A stretch of 16,906 nt of DNA from Gaeumannomyces sp. JS-464 (lineage: Eukaryota > Ascomycota > Sordariomycetes > Magnaporthales > Magnaporthaceae), in NCBI GenBank assembly GCA_002197995.1, contig NGZR01000026.1, positions 1 through 16,906 of the forward strand, in the 5' to 3' direction. The notes below the pieces were generated by a model. The model ran no database searches. It was given only the letters and a program-made list of their open reading frames with translations, and was not told the origin of the DNA. Of this stretch, positions 1 through 7,649 are shown piece after piece. The stretch's first letter is position 1; each line of letters starts with the position of its first letter. The position numbers were made by a program, and so were the translations under genes.

Positions 1-595
1 GACACACACCCGACTGCTGGCCTGACGCCGGGCGGACGTGCACCCACGCGACGACACCGCTGGACTGACTCCGCCCGGCGCACACGTCTGGTCACCGACG
101 CGCTTCCCTTCACACCACACTTTCACCGTGCTACTTTACACCCTCTTTTCACACACGTGCTTTTCACTCTTTCGACTCACCTCTACCTTGTGCGCTACTC
201 GTCTCTGGCCGGTACTTTACGCTTTACGACACGACACACTTTACCCTCCCACTTTACGACGCACGCACTTCCCACACACCTACCTCGACCTCGTCGACAC
301 GGACGCTTTACACGACGGCTCGGCGTCACACCCACTACCGGGGCTCTCACCCCTCTGTGGCGCCCCGTTCCACGGGGACCTCGGTACGGCGCGTCACCCA
401 CACACACGCACTCTCTGCACACACTTACCACACCTCGGGCCTGGGGCCACGACTTTCACACACTTTGACGCTGTTGCCGCTTCACCTCGCCGTTACCTAC
501 GGGCACACTCCCTGTTGGTTTCTTTTCCTCCGCTTACTTGACTACTGCTTACACGTTCACGCGGGTACTTCCTACCCTGACTCCGACGGTCACAC
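1..595 (-). rRNA. 28S (LSU) rRNA, 5' part, cut by window start
   Basis: The large-subunit rRNA is the core of the 60S subunit. Only its 5' domain with the D1/D2 region is here; the rest lies off the left edge but is present in the copy at 7650-11639. Decoded plus-strand landmarks are TCCTCCGCTTATTGATATGC near 528-552, the site of the common ITS4 primer, and GGTACTTTACGC-type text near 210 corresponding to CTGGCCGGTATTTAGC upstream of the D2 loop. The 5' end is set where decoded CCTGATCCGAGGTCAA ends, matching the usual fungal LSU start TTGACCTCGGATCAGG on the sense strand. It is separated from 5.8S by ITS2. The boundary is good to a few bases. Confidence 0.93.
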
Positions 596-793
596 CCTAC
601 ACGACACGACTTACGGGGTTTTACGCGGCTGGACACGCCCGCCGGGACACCCTCCGACGCGACGGCGCGTTTTACCCGCGACGTTACCTGCGCTCACGGG
701 TCCTACGCGACGACCCGCCGACTGTACCTTGGGGGCCCGACCCGCCGGCGGCCGGGTGCCCCACACCACCCACACGCTGGGCTTGACGTGGTG
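596..793 (-). other. Internal transcribed spacer 2 (ITS2)
   Basis: Spacer between 5.8S and 28S, removed during pre-rRNA processing. It is bounded by the conserved 5.8S and LSU ends. It is GC-rich after decoding, with sense segments such as GTACATCGGCGGTCTCGC and ACTCGCGGTAAAACGCG followed by the pre-LSU stretch CTTCTTAGGTTGACCTCGG. These segments resemble Sordariomycete ITS2, and from memory Magnaporthales most closely. The second copy at 11640-11833 differs by small indels, so a consensus is needed before any species call. Confidence 0.88.
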
Positions 794-991
794 ACACACT
801 GACCGCTCGACACCACGGCACTGCCCGCCGGACACTACCCGGCGGGCGCACACTGTGCGTTCACACGACTTCGACTGACTTCACCTGACACTTCTGCACA
901 CTTCACCACTTACCTTACTCGCACTTTCGCTGCGTTCTTCACTCGACTGCCACGACACCCACACGACGACTCCGTTGTTGACACACGTTTT
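794..991 (-). rRNA. 5.8S rRNA
   Basis: 5.8S rRNA pairs with the 5' end of 28S in the large subunit. The 198 encoded nt contain 40 A residues, so the decoded gene is 158 nt, the fungal 5.8S length. Decoded plus-strand text contains CGCTGCGTTCTTCATCGATG (the ITS2 primer site), ATTCTGCAATTCACATTACT, and the 3' stem-loop GCCCGCCGGAATACCGGCGGGC typical of ascomycetes (shown here as 22 positions: stem CCCGCCGG, loop AATA, stem CCGGCGGG). The sense 5' end is AAACTTTCAACAACGG. One A appears lost near 863-868 (GTTCAAGATT where GTTCAAAGATT is expected); the second copy has it. Confidence 0.96.
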
Positions 992-1162
992 ACACTTACT
1001 TGGTTTTTTTTCCTCACGACGACTACCACCCACACACTTCACGACGTTTGACACACCCTCCGGCGGCTTCGGGCCCCACGGGGGCCGTCGTCCGCCGACA
1101 CGCACACACACGTACACACGGTACACGGTTCACCACGGGGTGGACGTTTTTTCACACCTCTT
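992..1162 (-). other. Internal transcribed spacer 1 (ITS1)
   Basis: Spacer between 18S and 5.8S. Its borders are the SSU 3' end GGATCATTA and the 5.8S start AAACTTTCAAC on the sense strand. Decoded sense text begins AAGAGTTG, continues with CCTGTGAACCTTACCGTTTA and TTGCTTCGGCGGACG, and ends with an A-rich stretch next to AATAATTAAAACTTTC. This arrangement is typical of Sordariomycetes, and the closest match I recall is Magnaporthales. The block at 1061-1103 can fold as a GC hairpin after decoding. Confidence 0.88.
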
Positions 1163-3820
1163 TACACTGACTCCCTCCGCTGGTTCACCCACACCGGACG
1201 ACCCTTGTTACCGACCTTTTACCTTCCTCTACACACCGACCGACGTTCGTACCACACCTTTCCGGCACCCTGGGTGGTACGTTGCCCACCCTCCCTGGGC
1301 CACGTCCGACACGGCCTCACCTGACGCCGTTCACACTCGGTACGTACGCGACCGGGCGGTGTGACCACACGGGCACGGGACCGTACACTCACACCGCACA
1401 CGCTGACTGACCTTGCGCTTACCTACGGGACTTCCTCGTTGACACGACGCACACTACACTTGCACACTGCTCTACTCCCACGCACCGACCACCACGTTTA
1501 CACCACACGACTTACCCGGGCCTCTCGGCCACACGGACACGGACCTCGCTGGCTGTGTCACGTGTACGCGCGCGTGCGGCCCACGACACACTCTACACGG
1601 GCACTCACCACGACCCTGTTACTTGCCTCACACACCTTCCACTCGGCTTGACGCCGACTACGTCCCTCTACACGACACGCCTGCGCGCCGCCACACACGC
1701 GACCGCGGGCTACTTTACGCACGGTTACACGGTCTCGTTCGTTACTCGCACACTTACACGCACGACCACACACTCACCCCACACACCTACACGACACCGG
1801 CCACTGCACCCACCCACCCACCACACACACTCACACGACACGACGCTCTCACACTCTGTCACACTCCTCGTTGTGTGTCTGGACCCTGGTGACGTTTCCC
1901 CGTGTTGACGTCACACACTTACACGCCGCACGGCTCCCACTTTTTCACGTTGGCACGACGCACCCACACCACTCCGGGGCTTTCGCCCCGACGCTCGGAC
2001 CTTTACTCTTACGCCCCTCCGGACGACGGGACCCACCCCCCGTCACACGTCTCTGACACCTTCCCCCTACGGCGTGGTACCCCTTACGGGGCTCGGCTGC
2101 GGACTTGGCCACTTGTACGCACTGCGCTGACGGTTTCACCGTCCGGCGGCGGCCGGCCACGCTGGTTTCCCGCTGTTTCGTACCTCGACGCGCCTTTACG
2201 GCTGTCCCCGCACACTTTGACGGGTGTCGCCACCGCTGTGGTGACCTACGCGCTTACCGGTTGTTTTACCGACGGGACCACCGCCACCCCACCCTGCTGC
2301 GCTGTGCACACCACGGCCGCTTTCACCGGGCACGACGACCGCTGCGGCTACACGCACACACGTTCACCCCTGGTGGTGCCCTTCCGTCACACTTTCTTTA
2401 CACGTTTCACGCCTTGCGACCACTACCTCCCCCACGACACCCACGACACACCTTGTACCTTTCGTGTACACGGTGCCGACGCGGGTCACACACACACTAC
2501 ACCACCCGCCCGACTCCCTACGTCGGCACTACGTTTACTGGTTACACGACCTACCACACCGGTACTCTGACTCGTTTCGACTCCCCTACACCTTTCGTTC
2601 CTGACTTACACTGACACACACCTCCTTGACCGACACTGCTTTCGCACGTACGTTACGTCTTCACACTACACACTCCACACGACACTTTCACCCTCTGACC
2701 ACACTGACACTACCTGACCGCCCCCGACCTGTCCCTACTTACACTCACTTACCGGCGGTCCTACGACACACACACCACACACACTACGACACCCACCACC
2801 GTCCTACTTCTACTTACTTCCACTGCTACACTGTACTTCGACGCACTACGGCCTGCTTTGACACCACCTCTACACTTTTTCACACACGTACACACACGTC
2901 CTGGTTCCCCGCCACCGCCCACGTACACACGGGCACTGGGGCTCCCCACGACGGGACACACGGCCCGGCCGGACCCACGTGCACCGCGGTGACGGCGGAC
3001 CCGGCCACGCCACGGCCCACACGGTTCACACCTACCGACGCTTTTTACACCTGCACACCACACCTTTACACTACTACCGCTACTTGGACGCTGGACACTA
3101 CCCGCGGCTGCTGGCACCCACGACCTTGCCCTCCACACTTGTTCCTCGTTACACGACGACTTTACACACTTGTACCTCACTTCCACACTTACCACACGAC
3201 CCCACACACACGACGCCCTGTACTCACGTACTTTCTCGTCACCTACCCATCGCCGTGTCGGCACTTGGGTACACTTGCGCGCGCCTGCTGCCTTCCTTGG
3301 ACTGTACACACGCCGCCGTTTCTCACGGCGTTTTCTCCGGGGTCGACGCCCTACACCCCTCCGTTACCCCGTGTCACCCACCGGCTGGCCACACGACCCC
3401 ACGCGTCGACACACGTTGACTACGGGCACGACACACTTTGACACTGACACCCACTCGCCGGCGCACACGGCCGTGCGACTTCGACGACGTTACTCACTGA
3501 CACTCACCCACGTGACGCCCCGGACGGGCACTTGGCTTTTACACTCTACACTACACACTACCACCCCTTCCGACACGTCGGGGTTTTCACGCACTGTACT
3601 TACGCTCTACGACACTTACCCACCGGTTACTCCACTGTACGTACACGGTACCTACTCACACACTACACACCGACTACACCTGACTTTACACTGACGCCAC
3701 TTCGCACGTTTCGCTGTACTACACTTGCTTACTACCTTACGACCACTGCACTGGCTTACACTCTTTACACGACCACACGCACTACTGACCTACCTGGCAC
3801 GACACTCACACCCACGGTAC
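1163..3820 (-). rRNA. 18S (SSU) rRNA, interrupted by one group I intron
   Basis: Small-subunit rRNA, the decoding core of the 40S subunit. Decoded landmarks on the plus strand are the 3' end TAATGATCCCTCCGCTGG at 1163, ACCTTGTTACGACTTTTAC near 1200-1223, TAGTAGCGACGGGCGGTGTG near 1340-1362, CCCTTCCGTCAATTTCTTTA near 2379-2401, the 530 loop at 3099-3119, GCGCGCCTGCTGCCTTCC at about 3279-3297, and the 5' end CAACCAGGTA finishing at 3820. Without the intron, 2230 encoded nt decode to about 1.8 kb, the usual length. The SSU 3' end with AACCAGCGGAGGGATCATTA is the form found in Sordariomycetes. I saw no second intron. The base at 3249 breaks the A-C rule. Confidence 0.96.
1938..2365 (-). ncRNA. 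Group I intron in 18S, site S943 (IC1-like)
   Basis: Extra sequence splits the normally continuous exons CACCACCAGGGGT and GGAGCCTGCGGC (sense). The upstream exon ends in T and the intron ends in G, as group I splicing needs. The place corresponds to E. coli position 943, a known hot spot for fungal nuclear rDNA introns. Decoded sense core elements appear in order: P, AATTGCGGGGA (2205-2217); Q, CAGCCTAAAGGCGC (2190-2204); R, TCAGAGACTTGACGG (2040-2056); S, AAGATAAAGTCC (1997-2010). Decoded length is about 350 nt, too short for a homing endonuclease gene, and none is seen. It is probably self-splicing, though that depends on the true sequence. The subgroup is inferred from the site and core motifs. 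Confidence 0.9.
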
Positions 3821-4455
3821 ACCTACTCGTGCGCCGGGGTTGGCCACCGCCCGTTTCACCGGGGCGGACGACACTTACGTTACCTGGACGGGGGCGCCCT
3901 GACGGTTTTTGACGGCCTTCACGGCGCCCCGCCCCTGACGGCGACCCGCCGGCACACGCGCCGGACGGTGCCCGCGGGGGCACTCCGCTTTCCCCCTCTC
4001 TGCTCCCCACGGCTGCCTTCGGCGGGCACCGACGGCCCCGGTCACGGGGGCCGGGTGCCGCCTACGGCCGCCCACGGACGGACGTCCTCGCCCCGGACGG
4101 TTCTGCTGTTCACGCGTCCCCGGCGGGTGGGTGTCTCCCGACTGCTCTTTTGACTCTTTGGCCACGGGGCCACGCGGTCTTCACGACGCCCACACCCTTG
4201 GGCGGTACGCGCCCGGGGGCGCCACCCGCTTCACGGGCACGCCTGGTTGACGCGCACTGCGCCGTACGCGTGCGCCGCTCCACGGGGTTGGCCGCCGCCA
4301 CTGGGCCGCCTTGACCCGACGGTGTGTCTCCTACCGACGGCTGCACTACACCGGTCCACCGCGACCGACCGGCCTGTTCACACACTACACGGGACCGCGC
4401 CGGGCCCACGCGCCCGCGTTGCACGGGGCTGGGCACGGCGTGCGCCCGCTGCACG

Positions 4456-4687
4456 CACACACCCCCGTCTTTACGCGCCTGGGGCGGTCCACGACGGGGA
4501 CACCTACACCTGCGGCGGGCGCGCACGTGGCACACACCCCCGTCTTTACGCGCACCGACGTGCGGTCCACGACGGGGACACCTACACCCACCCGCGGGCT
4601 GCCACGTGGCACACACCCCGTCTTTACGCGCCCGGGGGCGGTCCACGACGGGGACACCTACACCCACCACGCGGGGGCGACACGCGC
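4456..4687 (-). repeat. Three tandem spacer repeats of about 63 bp (decoded)
   Basis: Three head-to-tail units start with ACACACCCC and CGTCTTTACGCGC and share GGTCCACGACGGGGACACCT (encoded). The CGTCTTT anchors lie at 4466, 4541 and 4620, so encoded spacing is 75 and 79 nt, about 63 bp after decoding. Units differ between the anchor and GGTCC and at their ends. They sit on the 18S-proximal side of the spacer, where subrepeats often act as enhancers or ETS elements in rDNA; no function can be shown here. Confidence 0.88.
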
Positions 4688-4810
4688 CTGCACGCGGTCG
4701 ACCTGGGCCCACACACGGCACCCTGTACACACCCACCTGCGCGCTGCACCCCCACCCCGCTGACGACTCGGGGTGTTGCGCCCTTTGCCGGTCTCCCGGC
4801 TCCACGGCCC

Positions 4811-4950
4811 CCTTTCTCACTACCCCACCCGACCACTCGACTCCCGCGGGTTTTCCGCCCTGGGGGGTTCCGGTGCCGCGACGCGACTTTTCCGACACAC
4901 ACTTACTTTTGTACTGGGACGGTTTTACACACACACTCGACCCCACCGGC
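4811..4950 (-). repeat. Duplicated spacer block A, copy 1
   Basis: Similar to 6307-6452, about 1.5 kb away in the same orientation. The shared text includes encoded TACCCCACCCGACC, TTCCGGTGCCGC, ACTTTTCCGACACACAC, CTGGGAC and CACTCGACCCCACCG. Identity is high in the right half and looser at the left. It suggests an old segmental duplication inside the spacer. Confidence 0.8.
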
Positions 4951-5125
4951 CACCACACACCCCACTCTCCGCGTTGGGCCTCCACACACTTCGACCTTGG
5001 TCGTGGGGGCACCCTGACCTCGCCGCGCTTTTCGCCCCGCGGCCCGGGCACCCCCACCCGGTCGACGTCCCACGGGGGGTTTACTTACGGCCTTACCGGG
5101 CGCTGTGACGCCACCTACACTACAC

Positions 5126-5230
5126 TTTTCACCCTACCCCTGCACCTTTTCACCCTACCCCTGCACCTTTTCACCCTACCCCTGCACCTTTTCACCCTAC
5201 CCCTGCACCTTTTCACCCTACCCCTGCACC
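5126..5230 (-). repeat. Five perfect tandem 18-bp repeats (21 nt encoded)
   Basis: Five identical consecutive units of 21 encoded nt, starting at 5126, 5147, 5168, 5189 and 5210. Each decodes to TTTTCACCTACCCTGCAC, or GTGCAGGGTAGGTGAAAA in rRNA sense. The second rDNA copy also has exactly five units at 16069-16173, so this array was not disturbed by the indels seen elsewhere. The same core recurs about 20 more times to the right. A protein-binding site array is a reasonable guess. Confidence 0.95.
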
Positions 5231-5252
5231 TTTTCCTTCACCCCCGCCTACC

Positions 5253-5367
5253 CTCGACGCCACGCGGCGTCCCACGGCCTACGCCGGGCGGTGCTACGGG
5301 GGTTTGTCACACGCCTGGCGGGCGCCGTGGGCCACCTGACCACTTTTCACCCTACCCTCGTACCTTT
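5253..5367 (-). repeat. Duplicated spacer block B, copy 1
   Basis: Matches 5906-6029 at 653 nt distance, same orientation. Shared encoded strings are CTCGACGCCAC, CCACGGCCTAC, ACACGCCTGGCGGGCGC and GGCCACCTGACCACTTTT, followed in both by the CACCCTACCC core motif. The block therefore travels together with the short motif. Confidence 0.82.
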
Positions 5368-5407
5368 CCGCTTACCCCACGCTACCCCTGTACCTTTGCA
5401 CCACCTT

Positions 5408-5838
5408 GGCGTTTTTTTCTTTTTTTTACTTCTTTTTTTTTTTACCGACACACTCGACGCGACTACGCACACCCTGGCTGCTTGTTTACGGTTACTACTT
5501 ACACACCACGCGGTTTTGGACACTACACACCGCGCGACTTTTTACTGTACCGGTTGTTTTACTACACTACCTTACACCTTACTTTTACTGCTTTTCACTT
5601 TGGCCACCACTTTTTACTTACCCACTTTTACCTTTACACCACTACACACTTCCACCCACACCCTTGTTACACTTTGTTCACTTTTACCCACCCGTTTTTA
5701 CACTTACTACGTGTTACTTTCCACCTGCACTACACTGTTACTTACACACACCTTTACTCCGTTTCTACCTACACCCTTTTACTTTCGTTTACTTACTTTA
5801 CACTTTACTACTTACTACTACACTGTTACGTTTTACCA
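5408..5838 (-). other. T-rich tract (A-rich on rRNA strand) in spacer
   Basis: About 430 nt with a strong T bias on plus, opening with long T runs at 5410-5451 and continuing with TTTAC and TACTT words. It contrasts with the GC-rich spacer on either side and has no repeat structure beyond short words and no gene. Such tracts can mark rDNA replication origins or fork barriers in fungi, but that is only a possibility. Copy 2 is at 16354-16783. Confidence 0.75.
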
Positions 5839-5905
5839 CCCTACCCCTGCACCCTTTCACCCACCCCACCCTACCCCTGCACCTTTTTACCACACCCCCA
5901 CCACT

Positions 5906-6029
5906 CTCGACGCCACCACGGCCCCCCACGGCCCCCACGGCCTACACCCGACGCGGTGCTGGGGGGTTCGCTACACGCCTGGCGGGCGCTGTGGCCACCT
6001 GACCACTTTTTCACCCTACCCCTGCACCC
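5906..6029 (-). repeat. Duplicated spacer block B, copy 2
   Basis: Partner of 5253-5367. It carries extra CCCCCACGG repeats near its left end and lacks a few bases in the middle, but keeps the right half through the CACCCTACCCCTGCACC core. Confidence 0.82.
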
Positions 6030-6306
6030 TTTTACCTACACCACCCCACCCCTGTACCCTTTTACCACACCCCCTACTACACTTACCACACACGCTTACA
6101 CCCCCCTGACACGCCCTTTGTACGCTTTTACACCCCACCCCTGCACCTTTTTTTTCCTCCGCTCCGCGACACGGCCTTTTGTTGCTCCGTTTACACACAC
6201 ACGTCCCCTACACACGCTTACACACACCCCCCCACCCTCCCTCCCCGCCCCGCTTTGCTTACCCCTGCACCACACCTTCCGCGACCTACCCGCCCGACGA
6301 CGCGCG

Positions 6307-6452
6307 TTTGCTTACTACTACCCCACCCGACCGCCGACCCCGCGGTGCCCTACCGCCCCACACACTGGTTCCGGTGCCGCACACGCCACTTTTCCGACAC
6401 ACACACTTACTTTTACTACTGGGACACACTTTTACACACACTCGACCCCACC
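6307..6452 (-). repeat. Duplicated spacer block A, copy 2
   Basis: Partner of 4811-4950. TTCCGGTGCCGC starts at 6369, against 4868 in the first block. Both continue through a T-run segment to CACTCGACCCCACCG. Confidence 0.8.
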
Positions 6453-7649
6453 GCGACCGGGCGCTTACCCTTGCACCTTTCCGCCCCGCGTTTGCACGCG
6501 CCACGCTACCACACGGCCCACCACACCGCCCCGCCGGGTGGTGCTACACACGGTTCGTTACGGCCACGGCGACGCGTTACTACGGCCACTTACACACACA
6601 CCTTCCACCCTACCCCTGCACCCTTTCGGTACACACACCCGACACTGTACACCCACGTCACACCCGGCGCTTACCCCTGCACCTTTTCTACCCTGCCCAC
6701 CCTACCCCTGTACCTTTTTGCACCCTGTTACTACACTTACCACGGGTTTACACCCCACCTACACACGCTTTTTACCACACTCACCACACACGCTTACCTC
6801 CACCTACACACGCACCCCTTTACGTGGACGTACACGCTCCACCCCACCACCTTACCCTGCACCTTTGCACACTTACGCTTACACACTTTCACCACACGTT
6901 ACACACCGGCCGCCTACCCCTGTACCCTTTTACCACACCCCTTACCGACTTACCACACGGTTTACACCTCACCTACACACACCCACCTACTACACACCAC
7001 ACGCTTCACGCCTACTTAACACACCCCGCCGTACACCCACCACGGCCTCGGCTTACCTACACACACCCCACCTGTACGTTACCACGGCCTCACACCCACC
7101 TGACACGCCCCCACACACGCTACCACACCCCTACCACCCACCCACCACCCTACCCCTGCACCTTTTCCGCCGGCTCGACACTTTCACCCACACGACTACA
7201 CACCCCTACCCCTGCACCACCACTACCCTACCCCTCTCTGCTTTTCGACCACACGCTCGACTTTCCACACGTCACACACCCGGCACCCTACCCCTGCGCT
7301 TTTTACACTCGGCCCGGACTTTCACCCACACGTCGACACCGGCCGCCTACCCCTGCACACTTTTCACCCCACCCCACCCTACCCTGTACCCCCACACCAC
7401 ACCCCTACCACGCTACCACGGCCCTTACGCCCACCTCTACCACCCTGCCCTGCGCCTCTCACACCCACGCCCGACACTTCGACCCACACGTCACACACCC
7501 CGCCTACCCCTGCACCCTTTGCACTGCACGACGACACGCACCGACACCCTGACCCACACACGTCACACACCTGCACCTCCGTACGCACACACACACCACT
7601 CACCACACCCCCCGGCGCCCACACGCCCACCACGGGCCACACCGTCGGG

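Larger units (their letters stand above)
5841..7523 (-). repeat. Zone of scattered CACCTACCCTGCAC motifs
   Basis: About 20 copies of encoded CCCTACCCCTGCACC or close variants (TGTACC for TGCACC, one C more or less), often followed by a T run. Examples are near 5841, 5869, 6013, 6134, 6607, 6670, 6700, 6911, 7148, 7203, 7284, 7345 and 7502. Spacing is irregular, and the sequence between is biased to A, C and T with few G. The last copy lies about 130 nt from the 28S 3' end. They look like dispersed relatives of the 18-bp array. Confidence 0.85.
3821..7649 (-). other. Intergenic spacer with 5' external transcribed spacer
   Basis: Non-coding spacer between the 28S 3' end (7650) and the 18S 5' end (3820). 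On the minus strand, transcription of the next unit should start inside it and run towards 3820, so the part next to 18S is the 5' ETS. I cannot place the polymerase I start or terminator because these are not conserved between fungi. 3821-4450 is GC-rich unique sequence with no gene. Then follow 63-bp repeats, 18-bp repeats, a T-rich tract and a long zone of scattered short repeats. No 5S rRNA gene was recognised, in line with the dispersed 5S genes of Sordariomycetes. Confidence 0.85.

Noticed and set aside
1902..3441. Other long reading frames on both strands (for example 1902-2570, 2626-3441, 9003-10256, 14792-16051, and 4110-5057 on minus)
   Set aside because: They overlap rRNA genes or spacer, start at non-ATG codons, and have the same biased composition. 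All are by-products of the C insertion.
4456..5230. CRISPR-like repeat-spacer array
   Set aside because: The 63-bp units diverge throughout and have no unique spacers; the 21-nt units are directly adjacent. They are rDNA spacer subrepeats.
5126..7523. Telomeric repeats (CCCTA words)
   Set aside because: CCCTAC occurs only within the longer 18-bp motif. There is no CCCTAA array after decoding.
3821..7649. 5S rRNA gene, polymerase I promoter or terminator in the spacer
   Set aside because: I looked for decoded 5S landmarks and found none. Fungal polymerase I signals are not conserved enough to place by eye.
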